The position numbers were made by a program, and so were the translations under genes. From contig NZ_JYJG01000069.1 in assembly GCF_000955955.1 (NCBI RefSeq), positions 1 through 64,000 on the forward strand: 64,000 nucleotides of DNA. The letters are read 5' to 3'. Shown piece after piece: positions 26,297 to 35,010 of the stretch; the first letter of the stretch is position 1, and the number at the start of each line of letters is the position of its first letter. The DNA is from Lentzea aerocolonigenes. GTDB lineage: Bacteria > Actinomycetota > Actinomycetes > Mycobacteriales > Pseudonocardiaceae. The notes under the pieces were generated by a model, which saw nothing but the letters and a program-made list of their open reading frames with translations, did no database searches and was not told the DNA's origin.

Positions 26297-26872
26297 TTAC
26301 GAGGTCGGCGTGGAGGAAGGCGAGATCTCCAGGCCCTTGCAGTTCGGCGCCTTCTGGGCGGCCGAGCCGAGACCCGTCTCGTCGAACTTCTTCTGCACGT
26401 CGGCGCCCGTCTTCTCGAGCGTGGCGGCCTTGCCGATCATCTCGGTGAACGCGGCGACGACCTGGGTGGCGTCGGTGGAGGAGTCCAGCTTCGACTTGGT
26501 GTCGGCGAGCAGGGTCTTGATCTGGCCCATGCCGTCCTCGGCCGTCGTGACCAGCTCCTTCGACTTCGGGTGCGGGCCGTTCTCCAGCGCCTTGAGGTCC
26601 GCGATGGACTTGTCGACCGCGGCGACCTTGGTGCCGAGCCAGTCCGACAGGCCCGTCTTGAGCTTGGCCGGGTCGTTCATGTCGATGCCCGGCTCGTCCG
26701 ACATGGCCTTCACGGTGCCGTCGACGGCGCCGCAGACCTTGTCCATCCACGCCACGACGTCGGCCTCGTTCGGGGTGGCCGTCGTCGGGGACGTGGACGA
26801 ACCTCCGCTGCTGCACGCGGTGAGCGCGAGCAGACTCGTCAGAAGTGCGATGGCGGTGTGACGCAGGCGCAT
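26297..26872 (-). CDS. Lipoprotein 5 of the tandem family
   Basis: A 191-residue lipoprotein with lipobox LTAC and a Ser/Thr-rich linker (SSGGSSTSPTTATP). The helical body has its conserved cysteines in WMDKVCGA and APNCKGLE. The first block is almost the same as in lipoprotein 6 (YMDKVCGA), and both end in TPTS, so these two are the closest pair and probably the latest duplication. The ATG at 26872 is the only start giving a signal peptide directly; its ribosome site is weak. Confidence 0.74.
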   Translation of the reverse strand: MRLRHTAIALLTSLLALTACSSGGSSTSPTTATPNEADVVAWMDKVCGAVDGTVKAMSDEPGIDMNDPAKLKTGLSDWLGTKVAAVDKSIADLKALENGPHPKSKELVTTAEDGMGQIKTLLADTKSKLDSSTDATQVVAAFTEMIGKAATLEKTGADVQKKFDETGLGSAAQKAPNCKGLEISPSSTPTS

Positions 26873-26901
26873 GGGCCGGAAGCTACTCCGAACGGCCTCG
26901 C

Positions 26902-27474
26902 TCAGCTCGTCGGCGTGACGTTGAGGCGCTGCATCTCCTGGCACTTCGGCGCGGTCTGGGTGGCCTTCTGCAGCTCCGGAACGCCCTTGAGGTCCCGCAG
27001 CGGGTCGGCGAGCTCGGAGAGCTTGGCGATGGCCTCTCCGGCGGCCTGGAGGCCTCCGGTGGCGTCGTTCGCGTCGGCCTGCTCGATCTTGGCCTTGGCC
27101 TCGGTGAAGACGGTGCCGAGGGAGGTGAACGTCTCGGCCATCTTGTTGACGGCCTCCTCACCACCCGCGACAGGTGACGGGCCTACGTTCTTGAGGCCCT
27201 CTGCCGACTTGGTGAAGGCGGTGGCGAGCTGGCCCATGTACGCGGCCATCTCGGCCTTGAGCTTGGCTGGGTCGCTGGCGTCGAGCTTCGGAGTCGTCTT
27301 GTCGATCTTCGCGAACTCGGACGCGGCGCCGCACACCTTGTCCATGTAGGCGACGGCCTGGGGGCTGGCCGCGCCGCTGGTGGGCGTCGATGAAGTGCCG
27401 GAGTTGCCACCAATGGTGCACCCGGCCAGCGCACAGGCGGCGACGGCGGCAGTGGCGACGAGGCGGAGCCTCAT
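26902..27474 (-). CDS. Lipoprotein 6 of the tandem family (first in the array)
   Basis: A 190-residue lipoprotein with lipobox LAGC, a Gly/Ser/Thr linker and a helical body; conserved cysteines are in YMDKVCGA and APKCQEMQ. A GAGGAG ribosome site lies seven bases before the ATG. Being first after the hppA terminator, it must have its own promoter or depend on read-through of that hairpin. All six proteins share size, lipobox, the first Cys after an aromatic/hydrophobic block, and the second Cys about 10-20 residues from the end. Confidence 0.75.
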   Translation of the reverse strand: MRLRLVATAAVAACALAGCTIGGNSGTSSTPTSGAASPQAVAYMDKVCGAASEFAKIDKTTPKLDASDPAKLKAEMAAYMGQLATAFTKSAEGLKNVGPSPVAGGEEAVNKMAETFTSLGTVFTEAKAKIEQADANDATGGLQAAGEAIAKLSELADPLRDLKGVPELQKATQTAPKCQEMQRLNVTPTS

Positions 27475-27486
27475 GTCGTAACTCCT

Positions 27487-27529
27487 CGGTCGGGGTACGT
27501 CGGGGGAAGACCCGAACGTACCCCGACCG
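27487..27529 (-). terminator. Hairpin terminator after hppA
   Basis: Two 14-base arms (27487-27500 and 27516-27529) pair perfectly around a 15-base loop that contains a further small GGG/CCC pairing. It starts ten bases past the hppA stop and ends against the ribosome site of lipoprotein 6. It therefore either stops hppA transcription or controls read-through into the lipoprotein array. Confidence 0.7.
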
Positions 27530-27538
27530 GAGGCCGAA

Positions 27539-29851
27539 CTACGCGGCGCCGTTGCTCACGGTCTCCGCGGGAGCGTCCGCGATGGCGGTACCGCGACGCT
27601 TCGACACGACCACCGCACCGACGATGATCAGTGCCGCGACCACGGCGATCGCGATGCGGATCGGGTCGGACGCGCTGTCACCGATGGAGAAGGTGACGAT
27701 GGCGGGCGCGATCAGCACCGAGACCAGGTTCATGACCTTGATCAGCGGGTTGATGGCAGGGCCGGCCGTGTCCTTGAACGGGTCGCCGACCGTGTCGCCG
27801 ATGACCGTCGCGGCGTGGGCGTCGGAGCCCTTGCCACCGTGGTTGCCGTCCTCGACCAGCTTCTTGGCGTTGTCCCAGGCACCACCGGAGTTGGCCAGGA
27901 AGACCGCCATGAGCGTGCCGGTCGCGATCGCACCGGCGAGGTAACCCGCCAGCGGGCCGACGCCGAGGCCGAAGCCGACGGCGATCGGGGCGAGCACGGC
28001 CATCAGACCAGGAGTCGCCAGCTCACGCAGCGAGTCCTTGGTGCAGATGTCGACGACCTTGCCGTACTCCGGCTTCACCGAGTAGTCCATGATGCCGGGG
28101 TTCTCGCGGAACTGACGGCGCACCTCGAACACGATGGCACCGGCGGCGCGCGTCACGGCGTTGACCGCGAGGCCCGAGAACATGAAGACGACCGCCGCAC
28201 CGATGGCGACACCGACGAGGACGTTCGGGCTGAACACCACGTTGGTGAACGAGATCGGCAGATCGCCGGCGACGTTGCCGACCTTGATCACGGCCTGGTC
28301 GATCGCGTCCTTGTACGAGCCGAACAGCGCCGTCGCGGCGAGCACGGCCGTCGCGATCGCGATGCCCTTCGTGATGGCCTTGGTGGTGTTGCCGACCGCG
28401 TCGAGCTCGGTGAGGATCTGCGCGCCCTCGCCGTGCACGTCACCGGACATCTCGGCGATGCCCTGCGCGTTGTCGGAGACCGGGCCGAAGGTGTCCATCG
28501 CGACGATGACGCCGACGGTCGTGAGCAGACCACAACCGGCGAGCGCGATCGCGAACAGCGCGACGACGACCGAACCGGAGAGCAGGAACGCGCCGTAGAC
28601 GGCCGCACCGATCACCAGCGCGGTGTAGACGGCCGACTCGAAACCGACCGAGATACCGGACAGGATCACCGTGGCCGCACCGGTCAGCGAGGTCTGGCCG
28701 ACCTCCTTGACCGGCTTGTGCTCGGTGCCGGTGTAGTAGCCGGTCAGCCAGAGGATGACGCCGGCCAGCACGATGCCGATGATCACCGCGACGGACGCGA
28801 TCAGCGCCGGGTTGCCGCTGGTGGCCTTGACCGCGTCGCTGATGCCGTTGAGGTCCGCGAAGGAGCTCGGCAGGAACGCGAACGCCGCGATCGTGCACAG
28901 CACCGCGGAGATGACCGCGGAGATGTAGAAGGAGCGGTTGATGGCCGTGAGGCCGCTCTCGCCCGTCTTCGCACTGGTCGTGTAGACACCGATGACCGCG
29001 GTCAGCACGCCGATCGCGGGCACGATCAGCGGGAACAGCAGGCCCTGCGCACCGAACGCGGCGGTGCCGAGGATCAGCGACGCGACCAGCGTCACGGCGT
29101 AGGACTCGAAGAGGTCCGCGGCCATGCCGGCGCAGTCACCGACGTTGTCGCCCACGTTGTCCGCGATGGTCGCGGCGTTGCGGGGGTCGTCCTCCGGGAT
29201 GCCCTGCTCGACCTTGCCGACCAGGTCGGCGCCGACGTCGGCGGCCTTGGTGAAGATACCGCCACCGACACGCATGAACATCGCGAGCAGCGCGGCACCG
29301 AAACCGAAGCCCTCCAGCACCTTCGGGGCCTGACCGGCGTACACGAGCACGACGAGCGCGGCGCCGAAGAGACCGAGGCCGACCGTCGTCATACCGACCA
29401 CACCACCGGTGCGGAAAGCGACGCGCATCGCCTTTTCGCGACCGCCTTCGCCTTCGTTTGCGGCGGCGGCAACACGCACGTTGGCGCGCGTGGACAACCA
29501 CATGCCCAGGTAGCCGATCGTCGCCGAGAACGCGGCACCGACGATGAAGAACAACGACCTGCCGATCCGTTCGGCAAGATCGTCCGCCGGTAGCGCGAAC
29601 AGCAGTACGAACACGATCACGACAAAAATGCCGAGCGTGCGGAACTGCCGGTTGAGGTAGGCCGCTGCGCCCTCCTGAACCGCCTTGGCGATGTCCTGCA
29701 TCTTCACGGTGCCCTGGCCGGCGGCCAGAACTTCCCTGAGCAGTACGTACCCGACGGCGAGAGCAGCCAGGGCGACCACGGCGACCACGGCTACGACGCC
29801 GCGATCACCCCCGGAGAGCTCGAGGCTCTCCGCGAGGAATTGCCGGGACAT
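27539..29851 (-). CDS. hppA: Membrane-bound H+-translocating pyrophosphatase, K+-independent type
   Basis: A 770-residue integral membrane pump that couples pyrophosphate hydrolysis to proton export, with about 16 membrane segments. The pyrophosphate site is visible as DVGADLVGKVE followed by DNVGDNVGDCAGMAADLFE. The GNTTKA motif has lysine (Lys491) where K+-dependent enzymes have alanine, which marks the K+-independent subclass. The ATG at 29851 has AGGAGG four bases upstream; an in-frame start at 29926 lacks one. The gene is divergent from the helicase and ends in a strong hairpin. Confidence 0.95.
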   Translation of the reverse strand: MSRQFLAESLELSGGDRGVVAVVAVVALAALAVGYVLLREVLAAGQGTVKMQDIAKAVQEGAAAYLNRQFRTLGIFVVIVFVLLFALPADDLAERIGRSLFFIVGAAFSATIGYLGMWLSTRANVRVAAAANEGEGGREKAMRVAFRTGGVVGMTTVGLGLFGAALVVLVYAGQAPKVLEGFGFGAALLAMFMRVGGGIFTKAADVGADLVGKVEQGIPEDDPRNAATIADNVGDNVGDCAGMAADLFESYAVTLVASLILGTAAFGAQGLLFPLIVPAIGVLTAVIGVYTTSAKTGESGLTAINRSFYISAVISAVLCTIAAFAFLPSSFADLNGISDAVKATSGNPALIASVAVIIGIVLAGVILWLTGYYTGTEHKPVKEVGQTSLTGAATVILSGISVGFESAVYTALVIGAAVYGAFLLSGSVVVALFAIALAGCGLLTTVGVIVAMDTFGPVSDNAQGIAEMSGDVHGEGAQILTELDAVGNTTKAITKGIAIATAVLAATALFGSYKDAIDQAVIKVGNVAGDLPISFTNVVFSPNVLVGVAIGAAVVFMFSGLAVNAVTRAAGAIVFEVRRQFRENPGIMDYSVKPEYGKVVDICTKDSLRELATPGLMAVLAPIAVGFGLGVGPLAGYLAGAIATGTLMAVFLANSGGAWDNAKKLVEDGNHGGKGSDAHAATVIGDTVGDPFKDTAGPAINPLIKVMNLVSVLIAPAIVTFSIGDSASDPIRIAIAVVAALIIVGAVVVSKRRGTAIADAPAETVSNGAA

Positions 29852-30069
29852 CCGTCCTCCTGGTGAGTTGCCATGTGCAGCGCCAAGGCAGACCAGCCGC
29901 CCAGCGCGACGTGACGCATCCCTCATTGGATGCGATGAGCGGGGAGTCTAGGGGGTGCTTGCAACGAGGCAACGAACTGTCCCGATCCGTGCACACACCG
30001 TTATCTGCGCAGGAAGTCGAGCACGGCCCAGTCAGGACTGTCGGTGGTGTATGCAAAGCTCGCCTCGTG

Positions 30070-32364
30070 GTGGATCAGGGACGGCGGTTGCTGGACCGCG
30101 TGCTGGCGGGGGTACCCGCCGGTGAGTCGCCTCTCACACACGCACGCGATTTGCCGTTGCGCCAGGCTGATCACGTCGAATGGCCGTCGTGGGCCGCGCC
30201 GGCGGTGGTGGCCGCGTTCACCGAGACGGGCGTGCGCGAGCCGTGGCGGCATCAGGTCGAGGCGGCTTCTCTTGCGTGGCGCGGATCACATGTCGTGCTC
30301 GCGACGGGCACCGCGTCCGGCAAGTCACTCGCCTACCAGCTGCCCGTGCTTTCCACTCTTTTGGCGGACACGAAAGCCACCGCTCTGTACCTGTCCCCGA
30401 CCAAAGCTCTTGGCGCTGACCAGCTCCGCTCACTCGACGAGCTCGGCATCAAGGGGGTGCGCGCGGCGGCTTACGACGGCGACACCCCGATGGCCGAACG
30501 CGACTGGGTCAAGGCGCACGCGAACTGGGTGTTCACCAACCCGGACATGCTGCACCGCGGAATCCTGCCGCAGCACCCGAAATGGCTGCGGTTCTTCCGC
30601 AGGCTGAAGTACGTGGTGATCGACGAGTGCCATTCCTACCGCGGCGTTTTCGGGTCGCACGTGGCGTTGTTGATGCGAAGACTCCGGCGCGTCGCTCGCA
30701 AATACGGCGCGGATCCGATCTTCGTTCTGGCATCGGCCACTGTGGCTGATCCTGCTGCCTCGGCGCAGCGTTTGCTCGGCGTACCGGTTTCCGCTGTCGT
30801 GGACGACTTCTCGCCACGTGCCTCGCGGACGGTCGCGCTGTGGGAGCCGCCGCTGACCTCTCTGGAGGGTGAGAACGGGGCTCCGATCCGGCGGTCGGCG
30901 GGCGCGGAGACGTCGCGAATCCTGGCCGATCTCGTCGTCGAGGGTGCCCGATCGCTCGCCTTCGTGCGGTCGCGGCGTGGTGCGGAGCTGACCGCTCTGG
31001 GCACCCAGCGGATTTTGTCCGAAGTGGACAGTGAGCTGCCTTCTCGCGTCGCCGCCTACCGAGGCGGGTTCCTGCCGGAGGAGCGGCGGGCGCTGGAGAA
31101 GTCCCTGTCCACCGGCGATCTGCTCGGCGTGGCCACGACGAACGCGCTGGAGCTGGGCGTCGACATCGCCGGGCTCGACGCCGTGGTGGTGGCCGGTTTC
31201 CCGGGCACGCTGGCGTCGTTCTGGCAGCAGGCGGGTCGTGCCGGGCGGTCCGGCGACAGTGCTCTCGTGGTGTTCGTGGCGCGCGACGACCCGTTGGACA
31301 CCTACCTGGTGCACAACCCGGCCGCGGTGCTGGACCGGCCGGTCGAGGCGACGGTGCTCGATCCGTTGAACCCCTATGTATTAGGGCCGCAGCTGGCGTG
31401 CGCCGCGTCCGAGATGCCGTTGACCCCGGCCTGTCTCGACGACTTCGGCGGCCCGCTCGCCGAGACCGTGCTGGACGAGCTGGTGGCGGAGAAGCTGCTG
31501 CGCCGCAGGCCCGCGGGCTGGTACTGGGCGTCGCACGACAGGCCGCACGCCGGGGTGGACATCCGCGGCTCCGGCGGTGACCAGGTCGCGGTCGTGGAGG
31601 CGGACTCTGGCCGGATGCTCGGCACGGTCGACCCCGGATCCGCCTGCTGGCAGGTGCATCCCGGTGCCCTCTACCTGCACCAGGGGCGGGCGTATGTGGT
31701 CGACGAGCTCGACCTGGAGAGCGGCCTCGCGATGGTGCACCGCGAAGACCCGGAGTGGACGACGCAGCCGCGCGACTGCGTGGACATCACGGTGGTGCGC
31801 GAGGTCGAACGCGCCGAGTTCGGTGGCGTGTCGGTGTCCCTGGGCGAGGTGGAGGTGACCACGCAGGTCGTCGGCTACCTGCGCCGGCTGCCGTCCGGCG
31901 TGGTGCTGGACCAGATTCCGCTGGACCTCCCCGAACAGACCCTGCAGACCCGTGCGGTCTGGTACTCGGTCGACGAGTCGCTGCTGGCCGCCGCAGGTGT
32001 TGAGAGCAAACGGATCCCCGGCGCGCTGCACGCCGCCGAACACGCGGCGATAGGCCTGCTGCCGCTGTTCGCGACGTGCGACAGGTGGGACATCGGCGGC
32101 GTGTCGACGGCCGTGCACCCGGACACGGGGATGCCGACGGTCTTCGTGCACGACGGACATCCGGGCGGCGCGGGCTTCGCGGATCGAGGGCACTCGGCGT
32201 TGCGGGCGTGGCTGTCGGCGACCCGTTCGGCGATCAGCTCGTGCTCGTGCCCGATGGGTTGCCCGTCGTGCGTGCAGTCGCCGAAGTGCGGCAACGGCAA
32301 CGAACCGCTGGACAAGGCCGGTGCGGTGCTGGTGCTCGACGTCGTGCTGAGCAAAATCGCCTGA
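30070..32364 (+). CDS. DEAD/DEAH helicase with DUF1998 zinc domain (MrfA-like; Rv3649-like)
   Basis: A 764-residue SF2 helicase. Motif I is GTASGKS (Lys85), motif II DECH (Asp185), motif III LASAT, and motif VI QAGRAGR. The C-terminal DUF1998 region has HDGHPGGAGF and the cysteine set Cys-Ser-Cys-x3-Cys-x2-Cys-x5-Cys (725-740), which should bind a metal. The Bacillus relative MrfA acts with the nuclease MrfB in mitomycin-crosslink repair; no MrfB-like gene is seen here. The start is uncertain: adjacent GTGs at 30067 and 30070 lack a ribosome site. Codon 438 is TTA. The position after the topA block follows mycobacterial order. Confidence 0.88.
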   Translation: MDQGRRLLDRVLAGVPAGESPLTHARDLPLRQADHVEWPSWAAPAVVAAFTETGVREPWRHQVEAASLAWRGSHVVLATGTASGKSLAYQLPVLSTLLADTKATALYLSPTKALGADQLRSLDELGIKGVRAAAYDGDTPMAERDWVKAHANWVFTNPDMLHRGILPQHPKWLRFFRRLKYVVIDECHSYRGVFGSHVALLMRRLRRVARKYGADPIFVLASATVADPAASAQRLLGVPVSAVVDDFSPRASRTVALWEPPLTSLEGENGAPIRRSAGAETSRILADLVVEGARSLAFVRSRRGAELTALGTQRILSEVDSELPSRVAAYRGGFLPEERRALEKSLSTGDLLGVATTNALELGVDIAGLDAVVVAGFPGTLASFWQQAGRAGRSGDSALVVFVARDDPLDTYLVHNPAAVLDRPVEATVLDPLNPYVLGPQLACAASEMPLTPACLDDFGGPLAETVLDELVAEKLLRRRPAGWYWASHDRPHAGVDIRGSGGDQVAVVEADSGRMLGTVDPGSACWQVHPGALYLHQGRAYVVDELDLESGLAMVHREDPEWTTQPRDCVDITVVREVERAEFGGVSVSLGEVEVTTQVVGYLRRLPSGVVLDQIPLDLPEQTLQTRAVWYSVDESLLAAAGVESKRIPGALHAAEHAAIGLLPLFATCDRWDIGGVSTAVHPDTGMPTVFVHDGHPGGAGFADRGHSALRAWLSATRSAISSCSCPMGCPSCVQSPKCGNGNEPLDKAGAVLVLDVVLSKIA

Positions 32365-32390
32365 CTTGTCCGGGTTCGCCCGGCTACGGT
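32361..32390 (+). promoter_or_regulatory. Probable promoter for a leaderless leader-peptide transcript
   Basis: CTGACT (32361-32366, -35-like) and TACGGT (32385-32390, -10-like) are separated by 18 bases. The predicted start of transcription falls on or next to the GTG at 32397, which would make the small reading frame leaderless. Confidence 0.45.
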
Positions 32391-32396
32391 GGCTGC

Positions 32397-32444
32397 GTGA
32401 CCGCATGCAGCTGCAACGCCACAGACCGGACCCGTCGCCTCTGA
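32397..32444 (+). CDS. Putative 15-residue leader peptide upstream of the nucleotidyltransferase gene
   Basis: GTG-initiated frame encoding MTACSCNATDRTRRL, then TGA, about 100 bases ahead of the TTG start of the AadA-like gene. It would be translated from the 5' end of the message. Downstream, GCGCGGC occurs twice (32445 and 32479), and both copies can pair with GCCGCGC at 32502-32508, so alternative hairpins are possible, as in attenuators. Two cysteine and three arginine codons are present. Its reality rests on position and promoter fit only. Confidence 0.35.
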   Translation: MTACSCNATDRTRRL

Positions 32445-32545
32445 GCGCGGCGAGCCGGACGCTCTGCCGTGCCCGCAGGCGCGGCTGAGCTCGATCACTC
32501 CGCCGCGCCCGTCCCCTTTCGGCCACGGGTTCTTCAGGAGTTGCC

Positions 32546-33313
32546 TTGTTCACGCCTTTTGCTGATCTGAACGCACTGCTCGCCGACCTCGTCTCGTCGG
32601 TTCGCGAGATCCTCGGCCCCACCTACGTGGGCACGTACGTCCAGGGCTCGTTCGCCCTCGGCGCCGCCGACATCCACAGCGACTGCGACTTCATCGTCGC
32701 GTGCACTTCGTTGCCTTCCGGCGCCGCGGAGGCCGGCCTTCGCGCGCTGCACGACGAGATTCCCTTGCGGCCAGGCCACTGGTCGACTGAGATCGAGGGC
32801 TCCTACGCCGACGTCGAGTCACTGCGCTCGGTGGCAGGTCTCGGGGTTCCGTGGCTGTTCAACGACCACGGCCATCGCACGTTGATCTGGGACACCCACT
32901 GCAATTCGGCGCACGCCCGGTGGATCCTGCGCAACCGAGGGATTGTGGTCGACGGCCCACCGATCACCTCGCTGGTCGACGAGGTCCCGCCGTCCGTTCT
33001 GCGCTCGACGATGCGAGCCGACCTGCCAATCCTGTGGGAGGGCATCAAGTCCTGGGCACCGATGGATGTCGCGTGGACTCAGCGCTACATCGTCGCGCAG
33101 TACTGCAGGACCCTCTACACGCTGCACACCGCTGAGGTGACGTCGAAGCGCGGCGCCCTTGAGTGGGGCATGAAAATGCTCGATCAGCGGTGGCACCCGC
33201 TGATCGAGCAGGTCATCGGGGACCGGGAGCTCGGCTGGGACGCCGACGCTGCCCCGCGTCCGGGAAGCATGGAGCAGACGCGAGCTTTCGCGGCCTACTG
33301 CGAGCTTCTGTAG
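32546..33313 (+). CDS. Nucleotidyltransferase with AadA-type C-terminal domain
   Basis: A 255-residue protein. Residues 1-100 are a polymerase-beta-like nucleotidyltransferase domain with GSFALGAADIHSDCDFIV (about residues 33-50), where Gly-Ser and the Asp pair bind nucleotide and metal. The C-terminal half is helical, like the DUF4111 domain of aminoglycoside (streptomycin/spectinomycin) adenylyltransferases. The TTG at 32546 is set by CAGGAG five bases before it. The upstream leader frame suggests translation-dependent control, common for antibiotic-modifying enzymes, but the substrate is not proven and a housekeeping role is possible. Followed by a strong terminator. Confidence 0.78.
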   Translation: MFTPFADLNALLADLVSSVREILGPTYVGTYVQGSFALGAADIHSDCDFIVACTSLPSGAAEAGLRALHDEIPLRPGHWSTEIEGSYADVESLRSVAGLGVPWLFNDHGHRTLIWDTHCNSAHARWILRNRGIVVDGPPITSLVDEVPPSVLRSTMRADLPILWEGIKSWAPMDVAWTQRYIVAQYCRTLYTLHTAEVTSKRGALEWGMKMLDQRWHPLIEQVIGDRELGWDADAAPRPGSMEQTRAFAAYCELL

Positions 33314-33324
33314 TTGTTTCGTGG

Positions 33325-33362
33325 GGGCGCGCCGCAGGCTCACGGGTACCTGCGGCGCGCCC
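33325..33362 (+). terminator. Perfect 14-bp hairpin after the nucleotidyltransferase gene
   Basis: GGGCGCGCCGCAGG pairs with CCTGCGGCGCGCCC around a 10-base loop, 12 bases after the stop codon. GC-rich terminators without a T-run are usual in actinomycetes. Confidence 0.75.
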
Positions 33363-33766
33363 TCTCCACGTGCCGAACACTGTTTTCCCGCCTGCTACCG
33401 CTTCGCGACCGGATCCCTTGGAACATCGGTGGAATCTGGTTGTTCGTCTCTGACAGGACACGCGGGAGGCGACGGTGTCGACTGTCATCGGGACGAACTC
33501 CGGGGAGGAGCCGGCTTCACCGACCGCGGCAGAGCGGGGTGCCCTGCCACTAACGTTCCTCGGTCCGGTCACTAATGCGGGAGGCTGTCCTTCGGGGTGC
33601 GTGTTCGGCTTTTCGCCCGTTCCTCCGTGGTCCCCCAAGTGCGGGGTAGGGAGACCGATCATCGGATCGGGCTGGGGTGGAACGGCCGTGCAGGGCATCG
33701 TCTTCGGGGTTGTCGGGGAGAGTCCACGACGACACCCAGCACGGCCGGGCTCTACTTTTAGTTGTG
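33363..33766. other. 404-base stretch without a convincing gene
   Basis: Between the nucleotidyltransferase terminator and the convergent prim-pol gene. One plus-strand frame begins with GTG at 33475 behind a good GGGAGG site and stays open to 33873, but its last third overlaps the prim-pol gene and its product has no recognisable pattern. Nothing else is seen. Confidence 0.4.
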
Positions 33767-33873
33767 TCAGACGGTTTCGAGCTGGTAGCCGGCCGGGGCG
33801 TGCAGCGCCTCGACCAGTGCGTCCTGCACGACGTGCGCGTCCGGGAGGTTCCAGCCGCAGATCGACGGCTTGA
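33475..33873 (+). CDS. Doubtful small open frame (132 codons)
   Basis: A GTG start with GGGAGG five bases upstream gives a Gly/Pro/Ser/Cys-rich product of 132 residues, lacking a signal peptide, membrane segment or domain. Third-position GC is only moderate for this genome. The 3' part lies antisense to the 3' end of the prim-pol gene over about 107 bases. It is recorded because of the good ribosome site. It may equally be a chance frame. Confidence 0.2.
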   Translation: MSTVIGTNSGEEPASPTAAERGALPLTFLGPVTNAGGCPSGCVFGFSPVPPWSPKCGVGRPIIGSGWGGTAVQGIVFGVVGESPRRHPARPGSTFSCVRRFRAGSRPGRAAPRPVRPARRARPGGSSRRSTA

Positions 33874-34387
33874 CCCTCCAGTGCACGACGCCGTGCGCCA
33901 TCGGGGTGGGCGGCAGCGGGATGTACTCGCCCTTGCCGTACAGGTGGACGTCGGCGTTGTTCCCCAGCTCGGCGTTGAGCTTCGAGCCGGACTTCACCAG
34001 GAACATCCACCGGCCGGACGGGGTCGCGGCGATCGGCACGGGAACACCGATCGAGCGCAGTGCGACGGCCGCGCGGCGGCCGAGGTCGGTGCCGACCTCG
34101 ATCGCGTCAACGACGTGGCCGGTCGCGACGAGCAGGCTGTAGGAACGACCGGTCCACCACGTGGCGACCTGGTCGGGACGGGTGCCGATGCGGTCCACCC
34201 AGTCGCGGTGCACCGGGATCGGGCCGTGGAGCTCGAGCCCGCTGCGGCCCGCCCACTGCGTCACGCCGTTCTCGGTACCGGCCGGATAGGTGCCGGGCAG
34301 TACGGGCCAACCGCGGTACGCGAGGCTGACGGCCTCGGCACGCAGTTCGATGCGGAAGGCCCCGCGCCAGCTATCCGACCAATCCAT
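33767..34387 (-). CDS. Bifunctional primase/polymerase (prim-pol) N-terminal domain protein
   Basis: A 206-residue protein of the actinobacterial stand-alone prim-pol family, starting MDWSDSWRGAFR. It shows the RGWPVLPGTYP block (near residue 26), a TGHVVDAIEV segment where the catalytic acidic residues of archaeo-eukaryotic primases would lie, and ATPSGRWMFLV. The C-terminal segment is rich in His/Trp. The ATG at 34387 is preferred from the conserved N-terminus; longer in-frame starts exist. It sits directly downstream of the Tad pilus operon on the same strand, but 197 bases away. Activity as primase is not established for this short family. Confidence 0.68.
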   Translation of the reverse strand: MDWSDSWRGAFRIELRAEAVSLAYRGWPVLPGTYPAGTENGVTQWAGRSGLELHGPIPVHRDWVDRIGTRPDQVATWWTGRSYSLLVATGHVVDAIEVGTDLGRRAAVALRSIGVPVPIAATPSGRWMFLVKSGSKLNAELGNNADVHLYGKGEYIPLPPTPMAHGVVHWRVKPSICGWNLPDAHVVQDALVEALHAPAGYQLETV

Positions 34388-34584
34388 CTTCCGTCGCCTT
34401 CTTCCCAGAGTCTGTCTCGACATCGACGTGGTGCCGGTGTTCTCGGGACACCGCGTCGGTGCCGCTACTACAACTAACGACACCGGCCCTGGGCTTGGTA
34501 ACCCCCGCCGCGACAACTGGTAGCTACGAGACGGCGAACGCCCCTGGCGAGAACGGGCCGCTGAACTCCGCGCGTTTAGTTCGA

Positions 34585-35010
34585 TCACCGTTCAGCATGT
34601 CCCGGCACCGGTGTGAGTCCGCTCACCGCCGGGAGACGACCGCTCGTCGCGCTCCAAACGCTTCGATCTTCGGCCGGACCTGCCCTCGACCGCGCGCTCA
34701 CCGGGCCGAACGGCGTAGCGGCCGATGCCCGCACAACCACCTCCCAACCGCTCACCTCGCAGCTCTCGAGCCGCGCCCTGTTGCGTTCCACCACGAGTTT
34801 TGCCTGCTCACAAGCACTTTCTTCGCCATCAGGCAAACCCACCGCACCGGCGAGCGCCGCCAGATCAGCCGCGCCGGTCACCCGATGCCGCACGACGACC
34901 GCCGCTCCGATCTGCGCGCCGGTGAGCGTCGCGATGATCAGCAACAACATCGCGACGACACCGCTCACCGCAGCCGAGCCGCTCTCATCACCTGGCACTT
35001 CACCGTTCAT
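34585..35010 (-). CDS. TadE/G-like pseudopilin-type protein (Rv3654c-like)
   Basis: A 141-residue protein with a short charged N-terminus (GDESGSAAVSG) followed by one membrane segment (about residues 16-40), then an extracytoplasmic part with AADLAALAGA, the mark of the Rv3654c-type TadE-like helicase/secretion neighbourhood family. Coupled to the preceding TadE gene by an ATGA overlap. It is the last gene of the Tad operon and probably a minor pilus or envelope component. The two Cys residues (CEQAK and LESCEV) may form a disulfide. Confidence 0.8.
   Translation of the reverse strand: MNGEVPGDESGSAAVSGVVAMLLLIIATLTGAQIGAAVVVRHRVTGAADLAALAGAVGLPDGEESACEQAKLVVERNRARLESCEVSGWEVVVRASAATPFGPVSARSRAGPAEDRSVWSATSGRLPAVSGLTPVPGHAER

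Noticed and set aside
26229-26816. N-terminal extension of lipoprotein 4
   Set aside because: The upward open frame is antisense-like shadow of lipoprotein 5 in another register. The GTG at 26228 has the ribosome site and starts the signal peptide.
27815-29593. Long plus-strand frame opposite hppA
   Set aside because: Mirror frame of a confirmed membrane pump; composition biased and no start signal.
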